Source of the DNA: Chersky-840 sp050011815
Lineage (GTDB): Bacteria; Actinomycetota; Acidimicrobiia; Acidimicrobiales; UBA8190
Length of the DNA stretch: 64,000 nucleotides
Assembly (NCBI GenBank): GCA_050011815.1
Contig: JBEKIJ010000018.1
Coordinates: 6,813 to 70,812, forward strand
Direction of reading: 5' to 3'
Shown here: positions 15,367 to 25,800 of the stretch, piece by piece
How the letters are laid out: the number at the start of each line of letters is the position of its first letter
Numbering within the stretch: the stretch's first letter is position 1
Made by a program: the position numbers and the translations under genes
The notes under the pieces: generated by a model
Database searches by the model: none
What the model was told of the DNA's origin: nothing
What the model saw: only the letters and a program-made list of their open reading frames with translations

Positions 15367-15596
15367 GCCCTTCCCTCCTCGTGCTTCGAGGTCCTTCGAG
15401 AGTTCCCCCTGTCATCGGTCGTCTGGTGTGACCTCTGAAGCGGCGTTCCCTTTTGGGCCTGAGTGCATGATCGGCCCTGGGCATGTGGGGGCCGTGTGCC
15501 AGAAGTTAGGGAATCGTGATCCTCGCCGGGCACGACGAGCCTCGGTGAGGGGCCCGTGCCGCGCAGGGGGCCGACTGGCTCAGGGGCCCGTATCGC

Positions 15597-18107
15597 TCAG
15601 GGGTAGGAGTAGCGGCGCCAGATGAGCACGCCGAGCACGACGAGCCCGATCACGCTCAGCACCATGCCCAGCTTGTCGGGGCCGCTCGCCCCGTAGGTGA
15701 GGGTGACGTCATGGGAGGTGGGGACGACCACCATGAGGTTGGGCTCCGAGCGCCACGGTCCCAGGGCGCCCGTGGCGTGCCAGGACGGGAAGTACGACAC
15801 CTTGACCAACACCGGCACCCCCACCCTGGTGACGTGGAAGGTCACCTGGGAATCGGTCGAGTGGATGTCGGAGACCGTCGTGGCCGGCACGGCGCGAGGG
15901 GTCGAGGCGGGCACGCCCCCGGGAGCCTTGCTCCACGAGGTGAGCCCACCGACCACCATCTGCTGCGCCCACGAGCTCGGGTCGGCGTACCACCGCTGGG
16001 CGACCGGGAGCCATGCGGGTTGGGCCGCCCCCACGCCGGTGAGGACGTCGGGGGTCTGGGTGAGCGGGGTCACGAGCGAGGAGTCGTGGACCTCGTAGAT
16101 CTTCCACGTCGTGGTGATGGTCGTCCCCTGATAGGGGGTCTCCCACGGTCCCGTCTTCGCCACCAGGGTCAGGTTGGGGTTGGTATCGGCCTGGTCCTGG
16201 ATGACCGGCGAGGCGGCCAGGAAGTACTTGACCCCGAGAAGCTGGAGGTGCTCGACGCCGAGGGCCACGTTCACGGGCCCGTAGACGATTCCCGTCGTGG
16301 ACGGCACCATCGCTTCGGAGGGCCCCACCGAGAGCTCGGCCTGGTTGATGAAGTGATACGGCGTCGTGGTCGCCGACTCGAACAGGAGCCCCTCCAAGGA
16401 GTCGACGCATCCGTTGGTGTAATTGGGAAGGAGCATCAAGCCCTCGGGCGTGCCGAAGCGGTTCTCGTTGGCGTTGTACTCCCACATGGCCCGACCGCAC
16501 CCGTACCTCTTGGTGACGCGGTCCATGGTGGCGACGATGCCCTCGTGGAGCTCGGGCCACCCCCCCTTACGCTCGACGCCGGAGTAGTTCCACACGGCCC
16601 AGGCCGGCACGTTGCTCGTGGTGACCCTCACCGGTCCGAGCTTGTAGACGGTCCCCGGTGTCACGAGCAGCGGGGGGAGCACCACCAGGAACGAGAGGGC
16701 CATCGCCACGAAGGGCACCATCAGGGCCCCCGGACCCCAGGGCATGGGCCGGGGGGGCGGAGGCCCGGGCGGCGGACGGAGGTCGACCGGTGGCTGCCAC
16801 CACGACTCGCCCCCGGCACCGTCACCGGGATAGGGGGGCCTCGGCGCGGTGCCGGTCCCGACACCGACGACATCGGTGGCGGCGGCGCCCTCGGCCCGGG
16901 GCAGGTCGGTCATGGCCAGGGGTGCACCGGGCACCACGTGCGGCGCGAAGGGCGCCAGGGAACCACCGGTGGCGAGGGCCGGGGTGGGCCCGACCGTCGC
17001 GACCACGGGGAATTCCGGCGGCGCATACCGCAGGGCGTCGCGGAGCTTGCGCCACCCCCGCGCCGCCATGATCAGGACCTCGGCCACTCCGTAGCCGGCG
17101 ATGAGGTACACACACAGCCACCAGATGGGGAGCACGCGGGTGTTGTAGAGCGCGCTCTGGGGTGCGAACCGGACGAACAGGGCGGCCGCCACCCCCGACA
17201 CGACCAGGGCGAGCATGGCCCGGTTGAACCGGACACAGGCGATGACGAAGCCGACGAACCCCACCACCAGCGCCCAGATATCGGCGTTCGGCGCCAGCAG
17301 TGAGCGGAAGGTCGTGACGTTCTGCCACCCCATGGTGGTGCTGTAGGCCTGCTCCATGATGAAGGGGACGGCCCACCACGCCGCGAGCAAGAAGCCCGAT
17401 CCCACCACCGACACCAGCCACCACAGGCGCCGGCGGGTGGGGCCGAAGAAGACGAGGGCGGCCCCCGCGCCGACGAAGCAGAACAGTGTGGGCACCAGGT
17501 GGCACAAGGTGCAGGCCGCCAACAACAAGGCGGCCGGGATCCGCGAGCGGTTGGTACGCATGCCCCGGATCACCACGCCCAGGAACACGAGGGACACCGA
17601 CAACCCGAGGGAGAAGGCGTACTCGCCGGCCATGGTCGAGAAGAGGTTCCCGCCATAGATGGTGAAGGTCTGGTCGAACAGGAACGGCAGGGTGAAGACG
17701 GCGAGGACGGCGGGCCGGGGCCGTTCCATCCCCGCCAGCCGCCCGAAGGCCCACGCCGCGATGGGAAGGGTGATGGAGCCGAGGAGGGTGACGAACTTGA
17801 AGGCGATGTCGAAGGGGATGACGTAGCCCAAGACGGCGGCCAGGGTGTCGGGGAGGGGGAAGTAGAAGGTGTTGAGGGGCATGCCGTCGTAGGCGCCCGG
17901 GAACCAGCCCGTCACCTTGAAGTGGGGCAGGAGGTCGGTCTTCAGGAACTGGGCCAGGCCGAAGTGGGCCCCGGTGTCTCCCCCCGTGGTCATGGTGTTG
18001 GCCACGAGCAGGGCAGGGTCACACGCCCACACCACGACGACGATCACGGCGACCACCGCCGCCAGGGTGGCGAGCGCAGGAAGAGACGGCCGTCGCATCT
18101 GATCCAT
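15597..18107 (-). CDS. Large polytopic membrane protein, GT-C/PTPS_related-like
   Basis: 836 residues. The N-terminal half has about ten hydrophobic helices. A conserved acidic loop after TM1 (TTGGDTGAHFGLAQFL) and YDGMPLNTFYFPLPD resemble the PTPS_related membrane family and GT-C glycosyltransferases, whose first loop holds the catalytic acid. A Pro/Gly-rich cytoplasmic linker near 375-450 is followed by one TM, a large extracellular domain (about 490-790) and a C-terminal TM. It probably transfers a lipid-linked sugar to an exported polymer. The substrate is unknown. Two in-frame ATGs (18107, 18098) compete and no good ribosome binding site is visible. Confidence 0.7.
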   Translation of the reverse strand: MDQMRRPSLPALATLAAVVAVIVVVVWACDPALLVANTMTTGGDTGAHFGLAQFLKTDLLPHFKVTGWFPGAYDGMPLNTFYFPLPDTLAAVLGYVIPFDIAFKFVTLLGSITLPIAAWAFGRLAGMERPRPAVLAVFTLPFLFDQTFTIYGGNLFSTMAGEYAFSLGLSVSLVFLGVVIRGMRTNRSRIPAALLLAACTLCHLVPTLFCFVGAGAALVFFGPTRRRLWWLVSVVGSGFLLAAWWAVPFIMEQAYSTTMGWQNVTTFRSLLAPNADIWALVVGFVGFVIACVRFNRAMLALVVSGVAAALFVRFAPQSALYNTRVLPIWWLCVYLIAGYGVAEVLIMAARGWRKLRDALRYAPPEFPVVATVGPTPALATGGSLAPFAPHVVPGAPLAMTDLPRAEGAAATDVVGVGTGTAPRPPYPGDGAGGESWWQPPVDLRPPPGPPPPRPMPWGPGALMVPFVAMALSFLVVLPPLLVTPGTVYKLGPVRVTTSNVPAWAVWNYSGVERKGGWPELHEGIVATMDRVTKRYGCGRAMWEYNANENRFGTPEGLMLLPNYTNGCVDSLEGLLFESATTTPYHFINQAELSVGPSEAMVPSTTGIVYGPVNVALGVEHLQLLGVKYFLAASPVIQDQADTNPNLTLVAKTGPWETPYQGTTITTTWKIYEVHDSSLVTPLTQTPDVLTGVGAAQPAWLPVAQRWYADPSSWAQQMVVGGLTSWSKAPGGVPASTPRAVPATTVSDIHSTDSQVTFHVTRVGVPVLVKVSYFPSWHATGALGPWRSEPNLMVVVPTSHDVTLTYGASGPDKLGMVLSVIGLVVLGVLIWRRYSYP

Positions 18108-18254
18108 GGTGCCCGAAACCGGGGCCGAAGCGGGTGCGCTCTCCCCGCTTCCGGGCCCCGGCGGCGGTGGCGGGGCGTCGGGGACGACCTCCCCGAGGCC
18201 CTCTCGGTCGCAGGTCGCGGTCGGTCCCCGGCGCGCCCGGCCCCGACCGCGAGG

Positions 18255-19190
18255 TCAGTGCAAGATGCCGGCCACCGACAGGATCGCCAACAGGTTGAAC
18301 ATGCCGTGGGCGAAGATCCCGGGCCCCAGGCGCTTGAACTTGTAGGCCATGAAGGCCAGGACGGCTCCGAAGGCCGAGAGCCCGAGCAGTTCGAGGAGCT
18401 CGAAGTGGGCCAGGCCGAAGATGATCCCGTCCGCCACTGCGGCGATGGCCACCCCCACGACCGGGCCCGCACCCTTGAACACCCGGAGCAGGGCCCGCAG
18501 GACCAGGCCCCTGAAGAACGTCTCCTCGATCACCGGCACCACGACCACGGTGAGCACGGCGATGACGGCGAGGTCCGAACCCGGGAACCCGCCCGTGAGG
18601 TGCTGGGCCGGCACCTTCAGCTTCTGGTTGAGGTTCGGGATGACGTGCTCCAAGGGGAGATAGAGCACAGGAAGGAGAATGATCTGGCCGGCGAAGCCGA
18701 CGGCGGGCCCGATGAGCACGTCCCAGGGTCGAACCCGCAAGCCCATGTCGCGCCACACGCTCCCCGTCCCGCGCAACCGACTGGCGAAGACCACGGCACC
18801 GACAAAGCCCAACCACAGGCCCACGAGCCCGCTCACCTCCACCCAGGCGGGCGGCACGGGGCGCGACGCCAACTGCGCGACCTCCGACCCGTGGCCGGTG
18901 ATGACGGCGACGATTTCGAGGAGCACGGCGCTGGCGATCTGACCGACCACGAACCCGAGCCCGGCGCACATGAGCCAGGCACCGGCGTCACGCCGGGTGC
19001 GGGGTGGGGAATCCTCCGCCTCGTCCTCACCGACGGCGGTGACGGTGGTCCTCGGCGCGCCCGGGTGCGGGCTCGACGACCCAGGTGGCGGCGGGTATTC
19101 GAGAGCTGAACCGGGCGGCGGTGGCGGTGTGACGGGCGTCGCGCCGTGCGTCGGCTCCCTGTCACTCGAGCCGGGCACGCTGCTCGCCAT
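18255..19190 (-). CDS. CPBP-family intramembrane metalloprotease
   Basis: 311 residues. A Pro-rich cytoplasmic N-terminus of about 90 residues precedes around seven TM helices. The catalytic triplet of the CAAX/CPBP family is present: EETFFRG, then FGLAHFE, then HGMFN. Members process prenylated or membrane substrates, or mediate bacteriocin immunity; the substrate here is unknown. The start is set at ATG 19190 because TAACCT lies 7 nt upstream. A longer reading to 19268 runs through the promoter of the divergent ftsH gene and is rejected. Confidence 0.85.
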   Translation of the reverse strand: MASSVPGSSDREPTHGATPVTPPPPPGSALEYPPPPGSSSPHPGAPRTTVTAVGEDEAEDSPPRTRRDAGAWLMCAGLGFVVGQIASAVLLEIVAVITGHGSEVAQLASRPVPPAWVEVSGLVGLWLGFVGAVVFASRLRGTGSVWRDMGLRVRPWDVLIGPAVGFAGQIILLPVLYLPLEHVIPNLNQKLKVPAQHLTGGFPGSDLAVIAVLTVVVVPVIEETFFRGLVLRALLRVFKGAGPVVGVAIAAVADGIIFGLAHFELLELLGLSAFGAVLAFMAYKFKRLGPGIFAHGMFNLLAILSVAGILH

Positions 19191-19197
19191 CAGGCGA

Positions 19198-19203
19198 AGG
19201 TTA
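19198..19203 (-). promoter_or_regulatory. Leaderless -10 of the CPBP protease gene
   Basis: TAACCT on the minus strand, 7 nt before ATG 19190. It lies 60 bp from the ftsH promoter, forming a compact divergent control region. Confidence 0.5.
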
Positions 19204-19262
19204 TCGATCACCCGTGTCGGAACGATCTCACCCATGCGTGCATGGCCGGGTGCCTGGGCGCG

Positions 19263-19268
19263 TACCAT
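19263..19268 (+). promoter_or_regulatory. Leaderless -10 of ftsH
   Basis: TACCAT, 6 nt before ATG 19275. The intervening GGAGAA could also serve as a weak ribosome binding site on a longer transcript. Confidence 0.45.
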
Positions 19269-19274
19269 GGAGAA

Positions 19275-21341
19275 ATGAGTCCCCCCTCTCTTCCCGACCG
19301 CCGTTCGGGACGTCCCGCCCCTGGTGGGACGGGTGGTCCCGCCTCAGGCGGGCCGGGGGGACCGGCTCCGACCGGGGGTGACCAGAGCTGGAAGTGGGTG
19401 TTCATCCTCCTGGCCGTGGCGGTCGTCGCCGTCCTCATCATCCCGCCCCTCGTGTCGCATCCGGCGGTGAAGAAGATCCAGTACAAGAGCTTCATGCAGC
19501 AGTACGTCGAAAAGGGCCTGGTCAAGTCGGCCACCATCGACAACAACACCGGGATCATCACCGGACAGCTGAAGCTCAACAACCAGAACTACTCGGTGCC
19601 GGGCCCCGACCCCTCGCTCCCCGACGACGTCAACGTCATGAGGAGGGACATCAGCACCGTCCACTTCAACACCCCCCAGGAGAGCGCCCTGGGCCAGTGG
19701 CTCCCGACCATCCTCATCCTGGTGGTGTTCGTCGGCATCTTCCTGTGGATAAGCAGGCGGGCCCAGGGCCAGATGTCGGGGATCATGTCCATCGGGCGAT
19801 CCCGGGCCCGCCTCTACACGACCGAGCGGCCCCGGACGACGTTCCAGGACGTGGCCGGCTATCAGGGGGTCAAGGTCGAGATCAGCGAGGTGGTCGACTT
19901 CTTGAAGTCGCCGCACCGATTCCGTGACATCGGCGCCAAGATCCCCAAGGGCATCCTGCTCGTGGGCCCCCCGGGGACGGGCAAGACCCTCCTGGCCCGG
20001 GCCGTGGCGGGCGAGGCCGGGGTGCCCTTCCTCTCGGTCAGCGGGTCGGACTTCATGGAGATGTTCGTCGGCGTCGGGGCCAGCCGCGTCCGCGACCTCT
20101 TCCAGACCGCCCGCAAGCAGGCTCCCGCCATCATCTTCGTGGACGAGATCGACTCCATCGGCCGCAAGCGCGGCGCCGGTCTCGGCGGCGGGCACGACGA
20201 GCGGGAGCAGACGCTCAACCAGATGCTCTCGGAGATGGACGGCTTCGACCCCGCCGAAGGCGTGGTCATCATGGCCGCCACCAACCGGCCCGACATCCTC
20301 GACCCCGCCCTGCTGCGGCCGGGACGGTTCGACCGCCAGATCGTCGTCCCCCTTCCCGACCTCGAAGAGCGCCTGCCGATCCTGAAGGTCCACTGCAAGG
20401 ACAAGCGCATCGGCGACAGCGTCGACCTCGAGCTCGTGGCACGGGGCACCCCGGGCATGAGCGGCGCCGATCTGGCCAACCTGGTGAACGAGGCCGCCCT
20501 CCACGCCGTTCGGCGCGGTTCGCACCAGGTCGACCAGCAGGACTTCGAAGCCGCCCGCGACCGCGTGCTCATGGGACAGCGACGCGAGAGCCTGGTGCTG
20601 TCGGAGCCCGAGAAAGAGCGCGTCGCCTTCCACGAGGGCGGCCACGCCGTGCTCGCCTACGTGCTCGAGCACGCCGACCCCGTCCACAAGGTCACCATCC
20701 TGCCGACGGGACTGGCGCTGGGCGTGACCCAGCAACTGCCCCTCGAGGAGCGTCACATCTACCCGCGCGACGTCATCGAGGACTCCCTCGCCGTGCGCAT
20801 GGGCGGCCGTGCCGCCGAGCTCCTCGTCTACGGCGACCTCTCCACCGGTGCCAGCAACGACCTCGTCGGCAACACCGAGCTGGCCCGCAAGATGGTGCGC
20901 GAATGGGGCATGAGCGAAGAGCTCGGGCCCATGGCCTGGGGCTCCCAGGGCATGGTCTTCCTGGGCGAGGACCTTCTCCATTCCCGCGACTACTCAGAAG
21001 ACACCGCTCGCGTGGTCGACGCCGAGATCGCCAGGATCCTGCGCCAACAAGAAGAGCGGGCCATCGAGCTGTTGAGTCGCCACCGCGGTGGGCTCGACGC
21101 GGTGGCGCGGGCCCTGCTCGAGCGCGAGACGCTCGACGGGAGTGAGGTCAGCGCGCTGGTCGACACCGCCTACGGGAAGCCCGTGCACGAGGCTGCGGTC
21201 ATGGCGTCGCACTTCACCACCTCCAACGGGGCCGCCACCGCGCCCGAAAGTGGCGCATCGGGGAACGGCGCCGAGTCCGACGTCCCGGTTCCGGTGGCGG
21301 AACCCGAGCCCACCGGCTCGACCACCGCCAAGCCCGATTGA
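19275..21341 (+). CDS. ftsH: ATP-dependent zinc metalloprotease FtsH
   Basis: 688 residues: a Pro/Gly-rich N-terminus, TM1 near 38-58, a periplasmic domain, TM2 near 145-165, an AAA+ domain and an M41 protease domain. Walker A is GPPGTGKT, Walker B is IIFVDEIDSIG, and the second region of homology is ATNRPDILDPALLRPGRFDR. The zinc site is HEGGH. It degrades misfolded and regulatory membrane and cytoplasmic proteins. The variable C-terminal tail is Pro/Glu-rich, as in other actinobacteria. The ATG at 19275 fits the -10 at 19263; upstream in-frame codons are not conserved. Confidence 0.96.
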   Translation: MSPPSLPDRRSGRPAPGGTGGPASGGPGGPAPTGGDQSWKWVFILLAVAVVAVLIIPPLVSHPAVKKIQYKSFMQQYVEKGLVKSATIDNNTGIITGQLKLNNQNYSVPGPDPSLPDDVNVMRRDISTVHFNTPQESALGQWLPTILILVVFVGIFLWISRRAQGQMSGIMSIGRSRARLYTTERPRTTFQDVAGYQGVKVEISEVVDFLKSPHRFRDIGAKIPKGILLVGPPGTGKTLLARAVAGEAGVPFLSVSGSDFMEMFVGVGASRVRDLFQTARKQAPAIIFVDEIDSIGRKRGAGLGGGHDEREQTLNQMLSEMDGFDPAEGVVIMAATNRPDILDPALLRPGRFDRQIVVPLPDLEERLPILKVHCKDKRIGDSVDLELVARGTPGMSGADLANLVNEAALHAVRRGSHQVDQQDFEAARDRVLMGQRRESLVLSEPEKERVAFHEGGHAVLAYVLEHADPVHKVTILPTGLALGVTQQLPLEERHIYPRDVIEDSLAVRMGGRAAELLVYGDLSTGASNDLVGNTELARKMVREWGMSEELGPMAWGSQGMVFLGEDLLHSRDYSEDTARVVDAEIARILRQQEERAIELLSRHRGGLDAVARALLERETLDGSEVSALVDTAYGKPVHEAAVMASHFTTSNGAATAPESGASGNGAESDVPVPVAEPEPTGSTTAKPD

Positions 21342-21351
21342 GGCCCACGCC

Positions 21352-21396
21352 CGACTGACGGCCGAGCGACTGACGGCCGAGCGACCGTCGGCCGAA
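21352..21396. repeat. Three tandem 15-bp repeats with hairpin between ftsH and the DUF5719 gene
   Basis: CGACTGACGGCCGAG occurs twice exactly (21352-21366, 21367-21381), with a third degenerate copy (21382-21396). Copies two and three form the hairpin GACGG-N8-CCGTC. The array fills the 58-bp convergent gap, so it may act as a terminator for both genes. Confidence 0.6.
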
Positions 21397-21399
21397 GCG

Positions 21400-22884
21400 T
21401 TACGCCGGCGTTCTGCTTCTCTCCGCGGGAGCGAAGGCCGGCACCACGACCACGCCGGGCTCCGCCACGGGCAGCACGTCGAGCTCCACCGCCACCGGTT
21501 GGTCGGAGACGATTTCAAAGGGAACGGACGCGAAGGGCGGTCCCGCATTCGGCCCGATGACGAGGGGCGACGAAGGCCCGACGCGCCGCACGGGTTGGCC
21601 GCGGTAGCGACGTCCGCTCGGCGTGGTGATCTCGATGGTGGCGGGCCGGGATCCGAGATCGACGACGGCCAACGCCCACGCCTCGGTGCCCGGCGCCACC
21701 ACGGCGGGCAGCAGCCAGCGCCTGTTCCCCCCGGGCACGCCCGCGGTGTCGCCGACCTCGGGGATCCCCGCGGGCGATCCTGACGGCGCGCTCACCTCCC
21801 GGCTCACCACGATGCCGGTCCCGGTGCTCGTGAAGGTGAGCGAGTAGGGCACGCCGGTGGGGATCCGGGTCTGGCCCTCGGCGCTCAGCGTGACCAAGGA
21901 CTGCGCCGGAATGTGCATGGCCAGGGGTTCGGCCCCGGCGCCCTGGGACAACCCGATGACGACCGACACGTTGGCAGGGGTCGAGGTCGGGTTGAAGACG
22001 TGGAAGGCAACGGTGCCTCCGGGGATTCCGGTGCTCTGGGGAAAGACCCACCGCGACGACGTGGCCGGAGCGCCGAGGGTGAGGGAGATGCCCCCGTCCC
22101 CCGGCGTCCCCACCGACTGCACCTCGGTGGCCACGACGGCCCCCGACAATGTCGCGACCTCGGTGGCGACGGCCACGTCGGAGGGGTCGTGGTCTCCGAT
22201 GTTCTCGGTCACCACCGACCCGGGGGGGACGTCGATGCCCTGATAGGCAGCCGGAGCCAGGTAGCCCGCGGTGGAGGACACCAGCGAGACGTTCACGATG
22301 GCGTCGGTGGCGTCGGGATTGAACAGAGACAGGATGAGCCCGCCCCCCTGCGAGGTGACCCCGTGCGCGAAGTACCAATTGGCGGCGGTCGAAGGCGCAC
22401 ACGGCGCCATGCTCCATCCGAGGGGACTCTGCACGGACTCCGACACCGCCACACCGCCGCCGTCGAGGACGACCGCGGCGGCCACCCAGTCCGTCGTCCC
22501 GAGTTGCTGTGCCCCCAAGGCCGCCTGCCCGTCGGCGGGCACCGTCACCGCCACCGACCGGGCCCCGGCCCAGGGGCCCGACCCCGACGCAGCCGATGCA
22601 GAGGCCGACACCGCGGTCAGCGTGCCGTGCACAGGACGGCCGCCCCCGTTGGTGAGCACGATGGTGGCCGGCGCGCCGCCTTGGGCGCCGGTTCCGCCCG
22701 CGCAGAACCACGCCGAGGACTCGGTGTGGGCGCTGCGCGTCATGCGGAGGACCGACAGCGCGTCGGAGCTCGGCGCGGCCACCGGCGTCGTCGTGCGCGC
22801 CTCCAGCCGGTCGGTGATCCCCACGGCCACCAAGACGGCCACCAAGAGGGCGATCATGAGGGCGCGCTGTAGCGAACCGGTCAC
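21400..22884 (-). CDS. Secreted/anchored DUF5719-family protein
   Basis: 494 residues. An N-terminal signal anchor (ALMIALLVAVLVAVGI) is followed by repeated beta-sandwich-like segments. These show the alternating pattern of bacterial extracellular domains, with recurring SLFNPDATDAIVNVSLV and HVFNPTSTPANVSVVIG motifs. This matches DUF5719, which in actinobacteria usually follows a large GT2 gene, as here. The start is GTG 22884, overlapping the end of that gene as GTGA, so the two are translationally coupled. It probably works outside the membrane with the glycosyltransferase; its biochemical role is unknown. Confidence 0.75.
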   Translation of the reverse strand: MTGSLQRALMIALLVAVLVAVGITDRLEARTTTPVAAPSSDALSVLRMTRSAHTESSAWFCAGGTGAQGGAPATIVLTNGGGRPVHGTLTAVSASASAASGSGPWAGARSVAVTVPADGQAALGAQQLGTTDWVAAAVVLDGGGVAVSESVQSPLGWSMAPCAPSTAANWYFAHGVTSQGGGLILSLFNPDATDAIVNVSLVSSTAGYLAPAAYQGIDVPPGSVVTENIGDHDPSDVAVATEVATLSGAVVATEVQSVGTPGDGGISLTLGAPATSSRWVFPQSTGIPGGTVAFHVFNPTSTPANVSVVIGLSQGAGAEPLAMHIPAQSLVTLSAEGQTRIPTGVPYSLTFTSTGTGIVVSREVSAPSGSPAGIPEVGDTAGVPGGNRRWLLPAVVAPGTEAWALAVVDLGSRPATIEITTPSGRRYRGQPVRRVGPSSPLVIGPNAGPPFASVPFEIVSDQPVAVELDVLPVAEPGVVVVPAFAPAERSRTPA

Positions 22885-25800
22885 GTCACCACCTCGCGCA
22901 TCGCCTCGGAGGACGTGACGCCCGGTTCGGGGACTGGTTCAGGCCCAACGGCGGTTCCCGTGAACCGGCGCCGCCGGTGGCGCCTCGACCCGCCCCGGCC
23001 CAAGGGTCCCCACCACCAGTCGAGCCACCAGGCCCGCCCCGCCAGCGCCGCGGCCAGGACGACCCAGGCCGCCGTCTCCACGGCGATCTCGACCGCGTGG
23101 GACCACGACCCCTCGAACGCCACGGTCACCGTGCCCGGTCGAGCCACGTGGAACGTGGCCGCGTACCCGAAGGAGCTCGAGGCGCGCCCGACGGCACCGT
23201 GCGGTCCGGTCAGGTGCCAGCTCGTGGCCGGAGCCACCGCGTCGAGGACCGTCCCCGCCGGCACTCGACCCGTGACGGCGGTGGCGTCCGGCGCCCCCAA
23301 CAGGGCGGGGCGCCACCCGGTCAGCTCCGGAGCGGCGCCGGTGACCGCCAGCGCGGGCGGCGACGGTTGGGCCAGGGTGGGCCGCGTGGCGCGCAGGGGC
23401 AGCGCCACCGAATCGACGAAGACGTCGAACCCACCCTGCGAGATGATCTGGCGCAGGTCGACCTGCGCAGACAGCGCGCCGAGCAGGTCGCCGGGGGGCG
23501 GATGGGATATCGGCGTCTGGAGCCCGGGAATCGACGGTGCCAGCGTGTCCACGACGACGATGTACCGCACGGCATAGGGCGCCAAGAGCCGACCCAGTCG
23601 CACTGTGTCGTGACGACGGGCCAGTTGTATCCCGTCCGCGAATGCGGCCGCCTTCCCCGGCGACGATCCGGGCCACAACCCGGTCATGTCGGGGAGCCCG
23701 TCCTCGCTCACGGTGTAGGCCAACCCCGGCGCCACCTCCCACCCCTGGCCGGGCAGCACGCGCGGGTCTCCGAGCCACAGCACGCGGAAGTCCCCCTGCG
23801 CCTTGGTGGCGGCCATCCAGGTCGTGGCCTGCGCGTAGCCCGACAAGGGGAGGTCCCAGCGCCCGTCCAGGCTGCCGGCCAGCACCGGCAACATTCCCAC
23901 CACCGCGGCAGCCGCCGCGGTCACCGCCGCCACCTGACGCCACCCGAACCGGTAGCCGGGGAGGTCCAGCTGGAACGCGGCCACCCCGAGGCCCACCGAC
24001 AGGGCGAGTCCCACCCCGGCCGGCACCACCAGCACCTGCGGGGCGATCGCCAAGGGGCCGAGGTCGCCGCGCCCCGCCAGCCAGGCCACGAACCAGGCCA
24101 CCACGGCGATGGACCACGCCCGACCGGCCCAGGCGAGGCGCGACCGGGCCGCGATCAGCAGCGGCAGCGCGGCCGCGGCCAGAAACGCCCACCCCAGCGG
24201 GGTGTCCCCGATGGGCCCCACCGCCAGGCGCAGGAGCTGGCCCCACGTGGCGCCCGTCGCCGACGACACCGGGAGCCCGGCCAGGGTCTGCCAACGCTCG
24301 GGCCCTCCCAACACGGCGAAGGACCACGGTTCCAACAGCACCAGGGCGACCACGGTGGCGCCGAGGGCGCTGGCCATGACCCGGCCGGCGGCGCGCCGAC
24401 CCGCCGCGCCCTGGGTCACGACGTTGCCGAGGGCCAGGCCCAGCGCCACCACGAGGGTGACCAGCGCGGCGGGCGGCGCCACCGACGTGGCCACGGCGTC
24501 CAAGAGGCCCAGCGCCAGGCACCATCCCACGAGCGAGTGTCGCCACGCCCGATCGCCACGCCCGATCGCCACGCCCGATCGCCACGGGCCGGGCCCGGCG
24601 CGCCCCTCGACCGGCGCCTCGGGATCGCCCACCGCACCTTCGACCTCCGCCGCCGGTGCGTCGGCGCCCGGCTCGAGCGCCTCGGCGTAGGGGTCGACGC
24701 GCGAGGCCTGTCCGAGGAGGTGGAGGATCCAGGGACAGGCCGCGTAGATGACCAAGGCGTCCCAGTGGCCCGTCGCCAGTGCGTCGTAGGGGACGGGGAT
24801 GGCGAGGTAGATGACCGTCGAGGTCACTCGGGCCCAGGCCGTGCCCAGAGGTCGGGTCAGCCGGGCCATCCCCATCGCCCCCACCGGGATGCACCCGAGC
24901 ACCACGATCTTGTCCAGCAACCCCACGCTTCCGAACAGCACCATCCCGGTCAGCCCCAGGATCCCCGTGGCCGGGGTGGTCGGGTCGGTGGTCCCCACCC
25001 CGGTGGGCTGCCACCCCGACAGGAAGTGGTGCATCAGGTTCGTCCACGGCGGCATGGGGAGGAGCTGGCCCACGACGGGGAAACCCGACCCGAACAACTG
25101 ACGCGTCCCGAACACGACCACGAGCGCCGCGGCCAGCCACACCATCCAGCGCGTCGACGTCGCCGGCCCCACCGCCATCCCCGCCGTGACCTCGGGCGCC
25201 GTCGTCCTCCCCGCGTCGGACGCGGTCTCGGCGTCGGTGACCGAATCGGGGGCCACCCCGTCGCCTTCGTGATGCGCGCCACCGAGGTTGGCGGCCTCCA
25301 GGCCGTGGGTGACGGCCCGTCGCACATAGGCGTTGAGCCGGGCGCTGCCGCGTAACTGCAGCCGGCGCACGGTCGCGTCGTCGAGCCGACGGTGCGACCG
25401 CAGCGCGGCCCGATCGGCGCGTAGGGCCCGGCGATGGGCGAAGTTCCATTTCCAGGCATGGGCGACGGCGTGGGCGCGGTCGCGATGGCCCGCCACTCGG
25501 GCGATGACGAACTCGGCGAGGGCGAGCAACGCGATCTGCGGGAGGACCCGCACCAGATTGAAGGGTCCGTAGGCCTTCAACGCGGCGTGTAACTCGTGGC
25601 GGCGCTGCAACGACTGCAGCGTCACATGGGGCTGGCGTCCGTGGGCACCCCGGGCCGCCCGGTGCCTCCCCCATCCCGCCTTGGCCCGTCCCGTCACGAC
25701 GCCGGTCGCGTCGGCGGTCGCGTCGGCGACGCCGGTGCCAGCAACGGCTGCCGTCGCCGGTCCGGCCGAATCCCTTTCCCCGTCTGCAAATTCGGCCGGG

